From Clostridium ragsdalei P11 (GTDB lineage: Bacteria; Bacillota; Clostridia; Clostridiales; Clostridiaceae), in contig NZ_LROS01000022.1 in the NCBI RefSeq assembly GCF_001675165.1, forward strand, positions 248,001 through 312,000: 64,000 nt of DNA, written 5' to 3'. Position numbers and translations under genes: made by a program. How positions within the stretch are numbered: the stretch's first letter is position 1; every line of letters starts with the position of its first letter. The notes under the pieces were generated by a model. The model searched no databases, was not told the DNA's origin, and saw only the letters and a program-made list of their open reading frames with translations. Below are positions 37,003 to 50,531 of this stretch, piece by piece.

Positions 37003-38196
37003 TTACTCAGTTATTGTAGTAACAACACCTGAACCAACTGTTCTTCCGCCTTCTCTTATTGCAAATCTTAATCCTTCATGCATTGCTACTGGTGTTATAA
37101 GTTCTACGTTCATGTCTATATGATCTCCTGGCATTACCATTTCTACTCCTTCTGGTAGTGCGATTGATCCTGTTACATCTGTTGTTCTAAAATAAAATTG
37201 TGGTCTGTATCCATTGAAGAATGGTGTATGTCTTCCGCCTTCTTCTTTCTTAAGTACATATACCTGACCTACAAATTTCTTATGAGGATGTACTGTTCCT
37301 GGTTTTGCTAGTACTTGACCTCTTTCTACTTCTTCTCTCTGTATTCCTCTTAACAGTACTCCGATGTTATCTCCTGCCATTGCCTGGTCTAGAAGTTTTC
37401 TAAACATCTCTACTCCTGTACATGTTGTCTTCTTCTTCTCTTCCTTTAATCCTACTATCTCTAATTCGTCTCCAATTTTTAATACTCCACTTTCTACTCT
37501 TCCTGTTGCTACTGTTCCTCTTCCTGTTATTGTGAAGACATCTTCTATTGGCATTAAGAAGTCCTTATCTGTTGGTCTTTCTGGTGTTGGTATATATTCA
37601 TCTACTGCGTCCATTAATTCATGTATGCACTTTGTTGTTTCTGGATCATCTGGGTTCTCTAATACCTTTAACGCACTTCCTACTATTATTGGTACATCGT
37701 CTCCTGGGAATCCATACTCACTTAATAATTCTCTTACTTCCATCTCTACTAATTCTAGTAATTCTGGATCGTCTACCTGGTCTGACTTATTTAAGAATAC
37801 TACTATATACTGTACTCCTACTCTGCTTGCTAACAATATATGTTCTCTTGTCTGTGGCATTGGACCATCTGCTGCACTTACTACTAGGATTGCTCCATCC
37901 ATCTGTGCTGCTCCTGTTATCATGTTCTTTACATAATCTGCATGTCCTGGACAATCTACATGAGCATAGTGTCTCTTATCTGTCTCATATTCTACATGCG
38001 CTGTATTTATTGTTATTCCTCTTTCTTTTTCTTCTGGTGCTTTATCTATTTCATCATACTTTGTTGCTGCTGCTTTTCCCTCTTTTGACAATACCATTGT
38101 TATTGCTGCTGTTAATGTTGTCTTACCATGGTCTACGTGTCCTATTGTTCCTATGTTTACATGTGGTTTTGTTCTTTCATACTTTTCTTTTGACAT
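37003..38196 (-). CDS. tuf1: Elongation factor Tu (copy 1)
   Basis: 397 residues. G1 [10 protein letters not shown]3 DCPGHADY and G4 NKSD are intact. It brings aminoacyl-tRNA to the ribosome. Last gene of the str-type operon, after fusA. It is identical in protein, and apparently in nucleotides from stop through the SD, to tuf2 (52946-54139); the match ends sharply at both sides, pointing to gene conversion. Confidence 0.99.
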   Translation of the reverse strand: MSKEKYERTKPHVNIGTIGHVDHGKTTLTAAITMVLSKEGKAAATKYDEIDKAPEEKERGITINTAHVEYETDKRHYAHVDCPGHADYVKNMITGAAQMDGAILVVSAADGPMPQTREHILLASRVGVQYIVVFLNKSDQVDDPELLELVEMEVRELLSEYGFPGDDVPIIVGSALKVLENPDDPETTKCIHELMDAVDEYIPTPERPTDKDFLMPIEDVFTITGRGTVATGRVESGVLKIGDELEIVGLKEEKKKTTCTGVEMFRKLLDQAMAGDNIGVLLRGIQREEVERGQVLAKPGTVHPHKKFVGQVYVLKKEEGGRHTPFFNGYRPQFYFRTTDVTGSIALPEGVEMVMPGDHIDMNVELITPVAMHEGLRFAIREGGRTVGSGVVTTITE

Positions 38197-38235
38197 TACT
38201 CTTCCTCCTTAAATACACTAATATATTAACTAAAA

Positions 38236-40305
38236 TTAGCTATTTCTATCTCCTACAATTTTCTCTTGAATACTCTTTGGCACTTCTTCATAATGGTCAA
38301 ATGTCATTGAATAAACTCCTCTACCTTGTGTTCTAGATCTAAGTGTAGTAGCATATCCAAACATTTCAGACAATGGAACAAAAGCTCTTATAATTTCAGC
38401 TCCTGATCTTGGATCCATTCCTTCGATCCTTCCTCTTCTGGAATTTATGTCTCCCATTACATCTCCCATATATTCTTCTGGTATTGTGACTTCAACTTTC
38501 ATCATTGGCTCAAGTAAAACTGGGTCTGCTTTATTCATAGCATTCTTAAATGCCATAGATCCAGCTATTTTAAATGCCATTTCTGATGAGTCTACATCAT
38601 GATAAGATCCATCATATAACTTAACTTTAAAGTTTATAGTTTCATATCCGGCAATTACACCATTTTGAGCAGCTTCTTGAATTCCATTATCAACTGGTCC
38701 AATGAATTCTTTAGGAATTGCTCCTCCTACAATGGCATTTTCAAATGTATATCCTTCTTCTGAAGGTGACATCTCTATGGAACAATCACCATATTGTCCA
38801 TGTCCACCAGACTGTCTAATAAATTTACCTTGTGCTTTAACAGTTTTTCTAATAGTCTCTTTATAGGCAACTTGTGGTTCACCAACGTTACATTCTACCT
38901 TAAATTCTCTTTGAAGTCTATCCACAATTATTTCTAAGTGAAGTTCTCCCATACCTGCTATAATTGTTTGACCTGTCTCTTGATCTGTATAAGTTTTAAA
39001 TGTTGGATCTTCTTCAGCAAGTTTAGCTAAAGCTATACCCATTTTCTCCTGACCGGCCTTTGTCTTTGGCTCTATAGCTACACGTATAACTGGGTCAGGG
39101 AATTCCATACTTTCAAGTACTATAGGACTGTTTTCATCGCAAAGAGTATTACCTGTAGTAGTATCTTTCAATCCTACTATAGCACCTAAATCACCTGCAC
39201 GAAGTTCGTCAACTTCCTGTCTATGATTTGAATGCATCTTTACAAGTCTTGCAATTCTTTCCTTTTTCCCTTTTGTTGAGTTATATACATAAGTACCACT
39301 CTTCATAATTCCTGAGTAAACTCTTGTAAATGCTAATTTTCCTATAAAAGGGTCTGTAGCAATTTTAAATGCCAGTGCAGTTAATGGTGCATTATCATCA
39401 GCTACTCTTTCCATTTCCTCTTTAGTATCAGGATCAGTACCTTTTACAGGTGGTACATCAAGAGGTGATGGCATAAAATCAACTACAGCATCTATCATTG
39501 GCTGAACACCTTTGTTCTTATAAGAAGACCCACATAAAACTGGAACTATTTTATTTTCAATAACACCTTTCCTCATAGCAGCTACTATTTCTTCTTGTGT
39601 TATTTCTGCTCCATCTAAATATTTCATCATTAAATCTTCATCTACATCGGCTACTGCTTCAATTAAAGCTGTTCTATACTCTTCTGCCTTATCTGCTAAC
39701 TCATCAGGTATTTTAACTTCATCCATAACAGTTCCAAGATCATCTTCATATATTATAGCTTCACTTTTAATAAGATCTACTATACCTTTAAATTTATCTT
39801 CTGTTCCAATTGGAATTTGAATAGGAACTGCATTACAGTGTAATCTTTCTCTCAAAGTATTTATACACATGTAAAAATCTGCTCCTACTGAATCCATTTT
39901 ATTTACATAAACCATTCTTGGAACACCATAATTATCTGCCTGTCTCCATACAGTTTCTGTTTGTGGTTCAACACCACTTTTGGCATCTAAAACAGTAACA
40001 GCTCCATCAAGAACTCTAAGTGATCTTTCAACTTCTACTGTAAAATCTACGTGTCCTGGTGTGTCTATTATGTTTATTGCATGGCCTTTCCATTTACAAA
40101 AAGTAGCCGCAGAGGTTATAGTTATTCCTCTTTCTTGCTCCTGAGCCATCCAATCCATTGTAGCTTCACCATCATGTACTTCTCCTATTTTATGGGTTAT
40201 TCCCGTATAGAAGAGTATACGCTCCGTAGTAGTAGTTTTTCCGGCATCAATATGTGCCATTATTCCTATATTACGGAACTTCTCTAGCGGATATTCTCTT
40301 TCCAC
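38236..40305 (-). CDS. fusA: Elongation factor G
   Basis: 689 residues, five-domain translocase: G1 [16 protein letters not shown]3 DTPGHVDF, G4 NKMD, and a C-terminal domain IV/V with [12 protein letters not shown]. It moves tRNAs and mRNA after peptide-bond formation. Between rpsG and tuf1. Confidence 0.99.
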   Translation of the reverse strand: MEREYPLEKFRNIGIMAHIDAGKTTTTERILFYTGITHKIGEVHDGEATMDWMAQEQERGITITSAATFCKWKGHAINIIDTPGHVDFTVEVERSLRVLDGAVTVLDAKSGVEPQTETVWRQADNYGVPRMVYVNKMDSVGADFYMCINTLRERLHCNAVPIQIPIGTEDKFKGIVDLIKSEAIIYEDDLGTVMDEVKIPDELADKAEEYRTALIEAVADVDEDLMMKYLDGAEITQEEIVAAMRKGVIENKIVPVLCGSSYKNKGVQPMIDAVVDFMPSPLDVPPVKGTDPDTKEEMERVADDNAPLTALAFKIATDPFIGKLAFTRVYSGIMKSGTYVYNSTKGKKERIARLVKMHSNHRQEVDELRAGDLGAIVGLKDTTTGNTLCDENSPIVLESMEFPDPVIRVAIEPKTKAGQEKMGIALAKLAEEDPTFKTYTDQETGQTIIAGMGELHLEIIVDRLQREFKVECNVGEPQVAYKETIRKTVKAQGKFIRQSGGHGQYGDCSIEMSPSEEGYTFENAIVGGAIPKEFIGPVDNGIQEAAQNGVIAGYETINFKVKLYDGSYHDVDSSEMAFKIAGSMAFKNAMNKADPVLLEPMMKVEVTIPEEYMGDVMGDINSRRGRIEGMDPRSGAEIIRAFVPLSEMFGYATTLRSRTQGRGVYSMTFDHYEEVPKSIQEKIVGDRNS

Positions 40306-40383
40306 TTAAATTTCCTCCTCACAAGTGTAAATTTAGGATTTGACAAAACTGCTTTAGTAAAAATACCAAAACAGTTTTTAATA

Positions 40384-40881
<498 letters not shown>

Positions 40882-40898
40882 TTAAGTTCATCGGTACT

Positions 40899-40916
40899 CG
40901 GCTTTAAATAAAGCCG
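40899..40916 (-). promoter_or_regulatory. Intercistronic hairpin rpsL-rpsG
   Basis: CGGCTTT/AAAGCCG stem with a 4-nt loop, flanked by GTAC elements that can extend it. It stands out in the 156-bp gap. A role in S7 autoregulation is inferred from the E. coli str operon. Confidence 0.45.
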
Positions 40917-41010
40917 CAAAGTGCTTTGTACTCCTGCAAAATATGATAAAGTACTGTAAATATATATAAACGCTGAAGACATAGCACTAATACTCAACTT
41001 AATTAATCAA

Positions 41011-41388
41011 TTACTTTTGTTTTGGCTTTTTTGCGCCATATTTTGATCTTGACTGTAATCTGTCGGCAACCCCAGCTGAATCCAGTGCTCCTCTTACAAT
41101 ATGATATCTGACACCTGGAAGATCTTTAACTCTTCCTCCTCTTATTAGAACAACGCTGTGCTCTTGTAAGTTATGTCCTATACCTGGGATATACGCACTT
41201 ACTTCATATCCATTTGTCAACCTAACTCTGGCAATTTTTCTAAGTGCTGAGTTTGGCTTTTTAGGAGTAGTAGTTTTAACTACTGTACAAACTCCTCTTT
41301 TTTGTGGACATTCTTTTAGTGCTGGTGCTGTTGATTTTGTGCTTATTGTCTTTCTGCCTTTTCTTACTAATTGGCTTATTGTTGGCAT
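41011..41388 (-). CDS. rpsL: 30S ribosomal protein S12
   Basis: 125 residues: [25 protein letters not shown] and [13 protein letters not shown]. Decoding-centre protein; the Lys residues linked to streptomycin resistance are wild-type. Confidence 0.99.
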   Translation of the reverse strand: MPTISQLVRKGRKTISTKSTAPALKECPQKRGVCTVVKTTTPKKPNSALRKIARVRLTNGYEVSAYIPGIGHNLQEHSVVLIRGGRVKDLPGVRYHIVRGALDSAGVADRLQSRSKYGAKKPKQK

Positions 41389-41469
41389 ATCTACACCTCC
41401 TCTTTTAATTAAAATATCTTACAATTTATATTAATTATTCTTGAAAGCTTATTTTAGTATGCTGTACAT

Positions 41470-41712
41470 TTAATCTTTTAATACAGCAGCTGTAGCAGCT
41501 CCTACATCTATACCACATAGTTTTCCCAATTCCTTCATAGTATCTATATAAATCAATTCTGGGGAATTATCATTAATTAACACTTTTACTGACTGTATTA
41601 ACTTATCATCAGCATCTTTAGCTAAATAAACAGCTTTTGCAGTGCTATTCTTTATTGCCTTAACTGTTTGCTTTAAACCAACAACCTTGTTTCCTTTTAG
41701 TCTGTTAACCAT
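41470..41712 (-). CDS. L7Ae/L30e-like RNA-binding protein (YbxF family)
   Basis: 80 residues of the L7Ae/L30e fold: [17 protein letters not shown] and [14 protein letters not shown]. In Bacillus the homolog YbxF (RplGB) binds kink-turn RNA and associates with the ribosome in growing cells. It lies between rpoC and rpsL, the family's usual place, and has its own promoter upstream, so it leads the str-type operon. Confidence 0.93.
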   Translation of the reverse strand: MVNRLKGNKVVGLKQTVKAIKNSTAKAVYLAKDADDKLIQSVKVLINDNSPELIYIDTMKELGKLCGIDVGAATAAVLKD

Positions 41713-41785
41713 TATTTTATTCCCTCCTTCAATGCTATATAAATAAATTACATAATGCTTTGTTCTTGAAAAAACATACAGATGT

Positions 41786-41814
41786 ATTTTATCATTTTAA
41801 TATTGCTATGTCAA
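41786..41814 (-). promoter_or_regulatory. Sigma-A promoter for the L7Ae-like gene and str operon
   Basis: TTGACA (41809-41814), 17 bp, TAAAAT (41786-41791), directly after the rpoC stop. Confidence 0.85.
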
Positions 41815-41825
41815 TAAATTATATG

Positions 41826-44800
41826 CTACACTTCTGCCTCATCACTTACCTGTTTTTCATCAGATTTATCTTCTGTATTAATTCTTACAGACCTATACCT
41901 AGTCATACCTGTTCCTGCTGGTATAAGTTTACCTATAATTACATTTTCCTTCAATCCTAGTAATGGATCTATTTTACCCTTTATAGCTGCATCTGTAAGA
42001 ACTCTTGTAGTTTCTTGGAACGACGCTGCAGAAAGGAAAGATTCAGTTGCAAGTGCTGCTTTAGTTATACCAAGTAAAGCTACCCTGCCTTTAGCTGGTT
42101 CTCCACCATTAGCTTCCACCTTTTCATTAGCCTCTTGAAAATCAAACATATCAATCATAGTTCCTGGAAGCAATTCTGTATCTCCCGATTCCTCTATCTT
42201 AATCTTTCTTGTCATCTGTCTTATTACTACTTCCAGATGCTTATCATTTATATCAACACCTTGAAGTCTATAAACTTTTTGAACTTCAGACAAAAGATAA
42301 TTTTTAGCTCCCTGAACACCTTTTATTCTCAAAATATCATGTGGATTTACAGAGCCTTCTGTTATTTCATCTCCAGCACTTATTACATCTCCATTTGATA
42401 CTTTAAGTCTTGAACCAAACGGTATATCATAGCTTACTTCTTCTCCAGTATCCATAACTATGGAAATGCTTCTCTTCTTTTTAGTTTCTTCCATTTTTAC
42501 AGTACCTGAAACCTCACTTACTATAGCAAGCCCCTTTGGTTTTCTAGCCTCAAATAATTCTTCAACTCTAGGAAGACCTTGAGTTATATCAGATCCTGCA
42601 ACTCCTCCAGTATGGAAAGTTCTCATAGTAAGCTGTGTACCTGGCTCTCCTATACTTTGAGCTGCTATTATACCTACAGCCTCTCCTATATCAATTTTCT
42701 TTGCAGTAGCCATGTTCATACCATAGCACTTTGCACATACTCCGTGTTTTGATTTACAAGTAAATACAGACCTAATTTTTACTTTTTTAATTCCAGAAGC
42801 CTCTATTTTCTCAGCTATTTTTGGATCCATATAAACGTCTTTCGGTATTATTATTTCTCCAGTTTTAGGATCTTTAATATCTTCAGCAGAATACCTACCA
42901 GTAAGTCTTTCTGCCAAACTTTCTATAACTTCATTTCCCTCTTTTATTTCAGAAACGTCATATCCTTCGTGAGTTCCACAATCTTCTTGTCTTACTATAA
43001 CATCTTGGCTTACATCTACAAGCCTTCTTGTAAGATAACCAGAGTCAGCAGTCTTTAATGCAGTATCTGCATTACCTTTTCTAGCTCCGTGAGTTGATAT
43101 GAAGTATTCTAGTACATCCAAACCTTCCCTAAAAGATGCTCTTATAGGAAGTTCTATTATCTTTCCTGAAGGATTTGCCATAAGTCCTCTCATACCTGCA
43201 AGCTGCTTGATCTGACTCTTAGATCCTCTAGCTCCTGAATCCGCCATCATAAATATTGGATTAAATTTATCTAGATTATCCATAAGTGCATCTGCAACAT
43301 CTTCTGTAGTTTTAGTCCATTTCTCAATAACTCTTTGATATCTTTCTTCCTCTGATATAAATCCTCTTCTATACATTTTTTCTATTTTATCTACTGCTGC
43401 ATCTGCTTCAGCTAAAAGCCTTTTTTTAGCTTCTGGAACCACCATATCTGAAGTGGAAACTGTTATACCACTTATAGTAGAATAATGATATCCTCTAGCT
43501 TTTATTTTATCAAGCATTATGGAAGTTTTAGTAGCACCATGCTTCATATAGCATTTATTTATTATCTTACCTAAGTTTTTCTTAGCTACAAGGAAATCAA
43601 TTTCAAGTTTAAACTCGTTCTCAGGTTTACTTCTATCTATAAATCCCAAATCTTGAGGTATGGATTCATTAAATATTATTTTACCTGGGGTAGCATCAAT
43701 TATGCCACTTATAGTTTTTCCGTCCTTAACCTTAGTAAGTCTAACTTTTATTTTGGCATTAATATCAACCTGCTTTAACTGATATGCCATTATTACTTCA
43801 TCCGGTGAAGAAAAGATTCTACCTTCTCCTTTAGCTCCATCTTTTTCTATAGTTAAATAGTATGAACCAAGTACCATATCCTGTGTAGGCACAACTACTG
43901 GCTTTCCATCTGAAGGTTTTAATATGTTATGTGCAGCAAGCATTAAAAATCTAGCCTCTGATTGAGCTTCAACAGATAGAGGAACATGTACTGCCATTTG
44001 GTCTCCATCAAAGTCTGCATTATATGCAGTACATGCTAATGGATGAAGTTTTATAGCTCTACCCTCTACAAGTACAGGTTGAAATGCCTGAATTCCTAAT
44101 CTATGGAGAGTTGGAGCACGATTTAAAATTACTGGATGGTCTGATATTACTTCTTCTAATACATCCCATACTTGAGTCTGTACTCTTTCTACCATTCTCT
44201 TTGCACTTTTAATATTATGTGCTAAACCACTTTCTACTAACTTCTTCATAACAAACGGCTTAAATAATTCAAGTGCCATTTCTTTAGGTAGACCACATTG
44301 ATACATTCTAAGTTCAGGTCCAACTACTATAACAGAACGTCCAGAGTAATCTACACGTTTGCCCAGCAAATTTTGTCTGAATCTACCTTGTTTACCTTTT
44401 AGCATATCAGATAATGATTTTAAAGGTCTATTTCCAGGTCCCGTTACTGCTCTTCCACGTCTACCATTATCTATAAGGGCATCTACAGCTTCCTGAAGCA
44501 TCCTCTTTTCATTCCTAACTATTATATCTGGCGCACCCAGATCTAATAATTTTTTAAGCCTATTATTTCTATTTATTACTCTTCTATAAAGATCATTTAA
44601 ATCTGATGTAGCAAATCTTCCTCCATCTAATTGAACCATAGGCCTCAAATCAGGTGGGATTACAGGTATTACATCTATAATCATCCAATCAGGTTTATTA
44701 CCAGACTTTCTAAAAGATTCAACTACTTCCAATCTTCTAATTATCCTTACCTTTTTTTGCCCTGTACTAGTTTTTAAATCTTCTTTTAGAGTCACAGATA

Positions 44801-45362
44801 ACTGGTCTAAATCTATTTCTTCTAACAGTTTCTTAACAGATTCAGCACCCATACCTGCTACAAAATTTTGCTCACCATATTTGTCTGCAGCTTCCCTATA
44901 TTCTTTTTCAGTTAAAAGTTGCTTCTTTAACAGTTGAGTTTCTTTTGGGTCTAAAACAACGTAAGATGCAAAATACAGTACTTTTTCAAGAGCTCTAGGT
45001 GACATATCCAAAATCAGTCCCATACGGGATGGTATTCCTTTAAAGTACCATATATGGGATACAGGAGCTGCAAGCTCAATATGTCCCATTCTCTCTCTTC
45101 TAACCTTTGCCTTAGTTACCTCAACACCACACCTATCACAAACTATACCTTTGTATCTTATCCTCTTGTACTTACCACAGTGACATTCCCAATCTTTAGT
45201 TGGTCCAAAAATTCTTTCACAGAACAGTCCATCTCTTTCAGGTTTTAACGTTCTATAATTTATTGTTTCTGGTTTCTTTACTTCACCTCTTGACCATTCT
45301 CTTATTTTTTCTGGTGAAGCTAAACCTATTTGAAGTGCATCAAAATTATTTAATTCAAACAA
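41826..45362 (-). CDS. rpoC: RNA polymerase beta' subunit
   Basis: 1178 residues. N-terminal zinc finger CHCGKYKR...CDRCG (about 60-78), catalytic [12 protein letters not shown] (about 447) with three Mg2+-binding Asp, bridge and trigger-helix segments, and a second zinc site (CGTHEG...[13 protein letters not shown]). 17 nt after rpoB. Confidence 0.99.
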   Translation of the reverse strand: MFELNNFDALQIGLASPEKIREWSRGEVKKPETINYRTLKPERDGLFCERIFGPTKDWECHCGKYKRIRYKGIVCDRCGVEVTKAKVRRERMGHIELAAPVSHIWYFKGIPSRMGLILDMSPRALEKVLYFASYVVLDPKETQLLKKQLLTEKEYREAADKYGEQNFVAGMGAESVKKLLEEIDLDQLSVTLKEDLKTSTGQKKVRIIRRLEVVESFRKSGNKPDWMIIDVIPVIPPDLRPMVQLDGGRFATSDLNDLYRRVINRNNRLKKLLDLGAPDIIVRNEKRMLQEAVDALIDNGRRGRAVTGPGNRPLKSLSDMLKGKQGRFRQNLLGKRVDYSGRSVIVVGPELRMYQCGLPKEMALELFKPFVMKKLVESGLAHNIKSAKRMVERVQTQVWDVLEEVISDHPVILNRAPTLHRLGIQAFQPVLVEGRAIKLHPLACTAYNADFDGDQMAVHVPLSVEAQSEARFLMLAAHNILKPSDGKPVVVPTQDMVLGSYYLTIEKDGAKGEGRIFSSPDEVIMAYQLKQVDINAKIKVRLTKVKDGKTISGIIDATPGKIIFNESIPQDLGFIDRSKPENEFKLEIDFLVAKKNLGKIINKCYMKHGATKTSIMLDKIKARGYHYSTISGITVSTSDMVVPEAKKRLLAEADAAVDKIEKMYRRGFISEEERYQRVIEKWTKTTEDVADALMDNLDKFNPIFMMADSGARGSKSQIKQLAGMRGLMANPSGKIIELPIRASFREGLDVLEYFISTHGARKGNADTALKTADSGYLTRRLVDVSQDVIVRQEDCGTHEGYDVSEIKEGNEVIESLAERLTGRYSAEDIKDPKTGEIIIPKDVYMDPKIAEKIEASGIKKVKIRSVFTCKSKHGVCAKCYGMNMATAKKIDIGEAVGIIAAQSIGEPGTQLTMRTFHTGGVAGSDITQGLPRVEELFEARKPKGLAIVSEVSGTVKMEETKKKRSISIVMDTGEEVSYDIPFGSRLKVSNGDVISAGDEITEGSVNPHDILRIKGVQGAKNYLLSEVQKVYRLQGVDINDKHLEVVIRQMTRKIKIEESGDTELLPGTMIDMFDFQEANEKVEANGGEPAKGRVALLGITKAALATESFLSAASFQETTRVLTDAAIKGKIDPLLGLKENVIIGKLIPAGTGMTRYRSVRINTEDKSDEKQVSDEAEV

Positions 45363-45379
45363 GGGTACATCCTCCCTTC

Positions 45380-48300
45380 CTAATGTTCATCATTAAAATC
45401 ATCTATTTCCAAATCACTCTGCAAATCATCTAAAGTAAGATCTTCATAGTCTAAATCAATATCCTCATCGCTGTCATTTTCAGTATCGCTATTTTCTTCT
45501 TGTTCGCCATTATAGTCATTATTTTGTTCTTGAGGCAAATCAGTAGAATCTTCTTTTCCTTCAATATTTACATCTAGTTTTTCCATCTCTTCGTCCACAG
45601 ACTCTTTAAGCTTAATTTCCTCTTTATTATCATTTAATACTTTTACATCCAAGCATAAAGCTTGAAGTTCCTTTATCAGAACCTTAAATGATTCTGGAAT
45701 GCCCGGTTCTGGTATATTTTCACCTTTTACAATAGCTTCATAAGTTTTGACTCTTCCAACTACATCGTCTGACTTAACTGTCAATATTTCCTGAAGTGTA
45801 TGAGCTGCTCCATATGCCTCTAATGCCCAAACTTCCATTTCACCAAATCTTTGGCCACCAAATTGGGCTTTACCACCCAATGGCTGTTGAGTTACTAACG
45901 AATATGGCCCTGTAGATCTTGCATGGATCTTATCATCAACCAGATGTGCTAGTTTTAAGATATACATATATCCTACAGTTACAGGCCTATTGAATTCTTC
46001 TCCTGTTCTACCATCATATAGTATTGTTTTTCCGTCTTCTCTATATCCTGCTTTTTTCAAGCATTCCAATATATCTTCTTCTGTAGCTCCATCAAATACT
46101 GGAGTTGCTACATGCCATCCTAGTTTACTAGCAGCCCATCCTAAATGAACTTCTAATACCTGACCTATATTCATACGTGAAGGTACGCCAAGTGGATTTA
46201 AGCATATCTGAAGAGGTCTTCCATCTGGTAGAAAAGGCATATCTTCTTCTGGTAGTACCCTAGAAATAACACCTTTATTTCCGTGTCTTCCTGCCATTTT
46301 ATCTCCTACAGATATCTTTCTCTTCTGAGCTATATAACATCTAACTAATTTATTAACTCCTGGTGAAAGTTCATCTCCATTTTCTCTTGTAAATACTTTT
46401 ACATCTACAATTATTCCTGCCTCACCATGTGGTACTCTAAGGGACGTATCCCTAACTTCCCTGGCCTTTTCACCAAATATTGCTCTTAAAAGTCTTTCTT
46501 CTGCTGTAAGTTCAGTTTCTCCTTTAGGTGTTACTTTACCTACTAGTATATCTCCTGCTCTAACTTCTGCACCTATTCTTATAATTCCTCTTTCATCTAT
46601 ATCCTTTAATGCGTCTTCTCCTACATTCGGTATATCTCTTGTAATTTCCTCTGGTCCTAATTTTGTATCTCTAGCCTCAGATTCATATTCCTCTAGATGT
46701 ATTGATGTAAATACATCTTTTTTTACTAACTCTTCAGATATAAGCATTGCGTCTTCATAATTATATCCTTCCCAAGTTGTAAATCCCATTCTAATATTTT
46801 TTCCAAGTGCTATTTCTCCAAGATCTGTAGAAGGCCCATCTGCTAAAACTGTTCCCTTTTTAACTACTTCCCCTTTTTCAACTATAGGTCTTTGATTAAT
46901 ACATGTGCACTGGTTAGATCTCTGGAACTTAAGGAGTCTATAAATATCTGTACCTCCATCTGAGTCTCTCTTAACCCTTACTTCGTTAGCACATACATAA
47001 GAAACAACACCTGCATTTCTAGCCTTAGGAAGTACTCCTGAATCTACTGCAGCCTTGTATTCAATACCTGTTCCTACAATAGGTGCCTGTGGTTTCAAAA
47101 GTGGAACTGCCTGTCTTTGCATATTTGATCCCATAAGTGCACGGCTGGCATCATCATTTTCAAGGAACGGTATCATAGCTGTAGCTACAGAAACTAATTG
47201 CCTTGAAGACACATCCATATAATCAACGTCTTGGCCAGGTACTACAATAACATCTTCTTTATCTCTAACCGTAATTTTATTATCTATAAAATTACCATTT
47301 TCATCAAGAGGTTCGTTGGCCCTACCTATTAAATATTCATCTTCCTCGTCTGCTGTCATATATACAATTTCATTTGTAACTCTCTTATTTTCCTTATCTA
47401 CTTTTCTATATGGTGTTTCTATAAAGCCATATTGGTTAACTCTTGCATATGTAGCCAAAGAGTTAATAAGTCCTATATTAGGTCCTTCTGGTGTCTCTAT
47501 TGGACACATTCTTCCATAATGTGAGTGATGAACATCCCTGACTTCAAATCCAGCTCTTTCTCTTGAAAGTCCGCCTGGTCCTAAAGCAGATAGTCTTCTC
47601 TTATGAGTAAGCTCTGATAATGGATTAGTTTGATCCATAAACTGGGATAACTGTGAACTTCCAAAAAACTCTTTTATAGACGCGGCTACAGGTCTTATAT
47701 TTATAAGAGCCTGAGGCGTTATAACTTCCTGATCCTGTATGGTCATTCTTTCCTTAACAACTCTCTCCATTCTTGAGAGACCTATTCTAAATTGATTTTG
47801 AAGTAATTCACCAACAGATCTAAGTCTTCTATTTCCAAGATGATCTATATCATCGGTATGGCCTACTCCATATGCTAATCCCAATTCATAGCTAATGGTA
47901 GCATACATATCGTCCCTAACTATATGTTTTGGAATTAATTCATGGATATTCTTTCTTATTTGTTCCTTAATACTTTCCTCATCACTATAATTATCTAAAA
48001 TTTTCTTTAAAGTAGGATAATGGACACTTTCCTTTATATTTAAATCATCTATATCAAAGTCAATAAAACTACGTATGTCTACAAAGTTATTACCTATAAC
48101 TCTTAAAACTATATCTTCAATTTGGATATCTACTACATTTATTCCACACTGTTGGATTTCTACTGCCTTTTCTCTATCTATCTTTTCACCTTTTTGGATA
48201 AGAATTTCTCCTGTATCTGGATTAACTACATCCTGTGCTGCTATCTGATTAGCAATTCTTAGGTGTAATGATAACTTCTTATTGAATTTGTATCTTCCAA

Positions 48301-49108
48301 CTCTTGAAAGATCATATCTTTTCGCATCAAAAAATAAAGATTCAATTAGTGATTGAGCACTATCCACTGTAGGAGGTTCTCCCGGTCGTAACCTTTTATA
48401 TATTTCAAGCAAAGCCTCTTCATGAGTCTTTGTATTATCTTTTTCAATTGTGGCTTTTAGCCTTTCATCCTCTCCAAAGAAATTAGTAATTTCTGCGTCT
48501 GTACCATAACCCATGGCTCTAATAAGAATAGTTATGGGTAACTTTCTAGTTTTATCTATTCTAACGTATATTACATTGTTAGAGTCAGTTTCATATTCTA
48601 GCCAAGCTCCTCTATTAGGTATTACAGTTGAAGAAAAAAGATTTTTTCCTGTTTTATCAACTGAAAGATCATAATATACACCTGGTGATCTTACAAGTTG
48701 GCTAACTATAACTCTCTCTGCGCCATTAATTATAAAGGTTCCTTGCTCCGTCATAAGAGGGAAATCTCCCATAAAAACTTCTTGCTCTTTAACTTCACCA
48801 GTTTCTTTGTTAATTAGCCTTACCTTTACTTTTAAAGGTGCTGCGTAAGTTGCATCTCTTTCTTTACATTCTTCTACAGAATATTTGATATTATCCATAT
48901 CTAACTTATATCCTACAAATTCCAAATTAAGGTTAGCAGTATAATCTTGAATAGGATTAATATCATCAAATACCTCTTGTAATCCTTCTTTCAAAAACCA
49001 ATTGTAGGAATCTAGCTGAACCTCAATTAAATTAGGCATGTGGCCTATTTCTTTAAGTCTGGAAAAGCTCATTCTTGTTCTTTTACCAACCTGGACAGGA
49101 TGTACCAT
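45380..49108 (-). CDS. rpoB: RNA polymerase beta subunit
   Basis: 1242 residues. The rifampicin region ([29 protein letters not shown], given here as its ends SQLSQFMDQ and [10 protein letters not shown]) looks wild-type. The C-terminus carries an extra acidic tail of about 70 residues rich in Glu, Asp and Asn (from about 1170), as in other clostridia. It has its own promoter (49305-49333) behind the rplL terminator. Confidence 0.99.
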   Translation of the reverse strand: MVHPVQVGKRTRMSFSRLKEIGHMPNLIEVQLDSYNWFLKEGLQEVFDDINPIQDYTANLNLEFVGYKLDMDNIKYSVEECKERDATYAAPLKVKVRLINKETGEVKEQEVFMGDFPLMTEQGTFIINGAERVIVSQLVRSPGVYYDLSVDKTGKNLFSSTVIPNRGAWLEYETDSNNVIYVRIDKTRKLPITILIRAMGYGTDAEITNFFGEDERLKATIEKDNTKTHEEALLEIYKRLRPGEPPTVDSAQSLIESLFFDAKRYDLSRVGRYKFNKKLSLHLRIANQIAAQDVVNPDTGEILIQKGEKIDREKAVEIQQCGINVVDIQIEDIVLRVIGNNFVDIRSFIDFDIDDLNIKESVHYPTLKKILDNYSDEESIKEQIRKNIHELIPKHIVRDDMYATISYELGLAYGVGHTDDIDHLGNRRLRSVGELLQNQFRIGLSRMERVVKERMTIQDQEVITPQALINIRPVAASIKEFFGSSQLSQFMDQTNPLSELTHKRRLSALGPGGLSRERAGFEVRDVHHSHYGRMCPIETPEGPNIGLINSLATYARVNQYGFIETPYRKVDKENKRVTNEIVYMTADEEDEYLIGRANEPLDENGNFIDNKITVRDKEDVIVVPGQDVDYMDVSSRQLVSVATAMIPFLENDDASRALMGSNMQRQAVPLLKPQAPIVGTGIEYKAAVDSGVLPKARNAGVVSYVCANEVRVKRDSDGGTDIYRLLKFQRSNQCTCINQRPIVEKGEVVKKGTVLADGPSTDLGEIALGKNIRMGFTTWEGYNYEDAMLISEELVKKDVFTSIHLEEYESEARDTKLGPEEITRDIPNVGEDALKDIDERGIIRIGAEVRAGDILVGKVTPKGETELTAEERLLRAIFGEKAREVRDTSLRVPHGEAGIIVDVKVFTRENGDELSPGVNKLVRCYIAQKRKISVGDKMAGRHGNKGVISRVLPEEDMPFLPDGRPLQICLNPLGVPSRMNIGQVLEVHLGWAASKLGWHVATPVFDGATEEDILECLKKAGYREDGKTILYDGRTGEEFNRPVTVGYMYILKLAHLVDDKIHARSTGPYSLVTQQPLGGKAQFGGQRFGEMEVWALEAYGAAHTLQEILTVKSDDVVGRVKTYEAIVKGENIPEPGIPESFKVLIKELQALCLDVKVLNDNKEEIKLKESVDEEMEKLDVNIEGKEDSTDLPQEQNNDYNGEQEENSDTENDSDEDIDLDYEDLTLDDLQSDLEIDDFNDEH

Positions 49109-49304
49109 TGATTTTTCACCCCTTGCATAAACTAAAAATAGCCAAAAACATTCATTATGTATGTATATATATGTACTATATGGATGTTTATGGATTTATT
49201 AATTGCCATTGTAATAGTATAACCTATTTTTTTATAATTAATTCAATTTGTGTTAAATAATAAAGTATTTACGTTTTCTGCATAACTAATCAATGCAATT
49301 TATT

Positions 49305-49333
49305 ATGTTATCATAATATCAAAAAATTGTCAA
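49305..49333 (-). promoter_or_regulatory. Sigma-A promoter of rpoBC
   Basis: TTGACA (49328-49333), 17 bp, TAACAT (49305-49310). Confidence 0.8.
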
Positions 49334-49365
49334 CAATAAAATTTGTAAATTTATAATAAAAAACT

Positions 49366-49399
49366 ATAAAAAGGGCACTTTAAATTAAAGTGCCCCTTT
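49366..49399 (-). terminator. Terminator after rplL
   Basis: GGGCACTTTAA/TTAAAGTGCCC stem (49373-49395) followed by TTTTTAT on the minus strand. Confidence 0.88.
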
Positions 49400-49420
49400 C
49401 ATAAGCCTTATATTAATTTA

Positions 49421-49792
49421 TTACTTTAATTCTATTTCAGCACCAATTTCTTCAAATTTAGCTTTCATAGCTTCAGCATCTTCTTTGCTTACAGCTTCTT
49501 TTAAGGTCTTAGGAGCTCCATCTACTAAAGCTTTAGCTTCTTTCAATCCTAATCCTGTTGCTTCTCTAACTGCTTTTATAACTTTTATCTTTTCTCCACC
49601 TGCAGCTTTAAGTACTACGTCAAATTCAGTTTTTTCTTCTGCTCCAGCTGCAGCTCCTGCTCCTGCAGCTCCTGCTACTGCTACTGGTGCTGCTGCACTT
49701 ACTCCAAATTCTTCTTCACATGCTTTTACTAATTCATTTAATTCTAAAACACTCATCTCTTTTATTGCTTGAATGATTTCTTCTTTACTCAT
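49421..49792 (-). CDS. rplL: 50S ribosomal protein L7/L12
   Basis: 123 residues: N-terminal dimer domain, an Ala/Gly-rich hinge ([16 protein letters not shown], about 36-51) and the C-terminal factor-binding domain ([21 protein letters not shown]). Stalk protein that recruits translation GTPases. Confidence 0.99.
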   Translation of the reverse strand: MSKEEIIQAIKEMSVLELNELVKACEEEFGVSAAAPVAVAGAAGAGAAAGAEEKTEFDVVLKAAGGEKIKVIKAVREATGLGLKEAKALVDGAPKTLKEAVSKEDAEAMKAKFEEIGAEIELK

Positions 49793-49827
49793 TAATGAAC
49801 ACCTCCAAAATTTCTCTCTTTAAATTA

Positions 49828-50331
49828 TTAAGCTTCTTCTGATTTTTGTTTTTCTTCAATTGCATTTAATGCATATACAAAATTTGATAATGGAGCTTTG
49901 AAGCTTCCAAGTAATTTTGCAATAAGTACTTCTTTCGGTGGTACTGTAGCAAGCTCTTTAACTTTATTTTCATCAAAGATTTCGCCTTGAACAACTCCTG
50001 CTCTTAGTTCTAAAACCTTATGATCTTTTGAAAAATCATTAAGAATTCTTGCTGGTGCAGTTGGATCTTCATATCCAAATGCTATAGATATTGGACCTAC
50101 AAAGTAATCTTCTAATTGGTCAAATCCCAATTCTTTAGCAGCTCTTAAAGCTAATGTATTTTTATAAACTTTATATTCTACACCTGCATCTCTTAATTCT
50201 TTTCTAAGTTTAGTATCCTCTTCTACAGTTAAGCCCTGATATTTAGCTAATATTACGCCTTGAGCTTTTTCCATTTTTTCCTTAATTTCTTGAACTCTAG
50301 CTTCTTTTTCTTCTCTATAATTCTTTTTCAC
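49828..50331 (-). CDS. rplJ: 50S ribosomal protein L10
   Basis: 167 residues; YRGLTV-like [21 protein letters not shown] at the N-terminus. It anchors L7/L12 dimers and, as L10(L12)4, represses its own mRNA through the leader just upstream. Confidence 0.99.
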   Translation of the reverse strand: MKKNYREEKEARVQEIKEKMEKAQGVILAKYQGLTVEEDTKLRKELRDAGVEYKVYKNTLALRAAKELGFDQLEDYFVGPISIAFGYEDPTAPARILNDFSKDHKVLELRAGVVQGEIFDENKVKELATVPPKEVLIAKLLGSFKAPLSNFVYALNAIEEKQKSEEA

Positions 50332-50385
50332 TGTGTATCCACCTCCTTGCAGTCTAAACTACAATACATAATAAACACATATAAA

Positions 50386-50489
50386 TTAAAAAGTCTCTCC
50401 ATAGACACAGAGAGAGACCAACTATACTTTCTATTGGAATCCTTGATAGGTTGGTTACACCGTTATGCTATCGCACCTATTGTCTACGG
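50386..50489 (-). ncRNA. L10 leader with attenuator
   Basis: CCGTAGACAATAGGTGCGAT...AACGG (50460-50489) and the following ACCAACC/GGTTG-type helices match the L10 leader of Firmicutes. It ends in GTCTCTC/GAGAGAC plus TTTTTAATTT (50386-50418), an intrinsic terminator that would serve as attenuator. The promoter is probably just upstream (TTGTAT near 50520), but its -10 is weak. Confidence 0.85.
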
Positions 50490-50531
50490 AATATTTACAT
50501 ATTTAATTTTTTGCATTACATACAAGTTAAT

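Larger units (their letters stand above)
49109..49420. other. 312-bp rplL-rpoB gap: terminator, promoter and leader
   Basis: Holds the rplL terminator, the rpoB promoter and an AT-rich leader of about 190 nt. A weaker second promoter-like pair (TTGAAT...TATACT, 19-bp spacer) lies around 49218-49250. No gene or further structure is seen. Confidence 0.6.

Noticed and set aside
37548-38336. 262-residue plus-strand ORF (and its twin at 53491-54177)
   Set aside because: Leucine-rich antisense shadow of the highly biased tuf genes, without its own SD or family resemblance.
45054-45433. Plus-strand ORFs over the rpoB/rpoC junction
   Set aside because: Antisense to conserved coding sequence, low-complexity composition, no SD.
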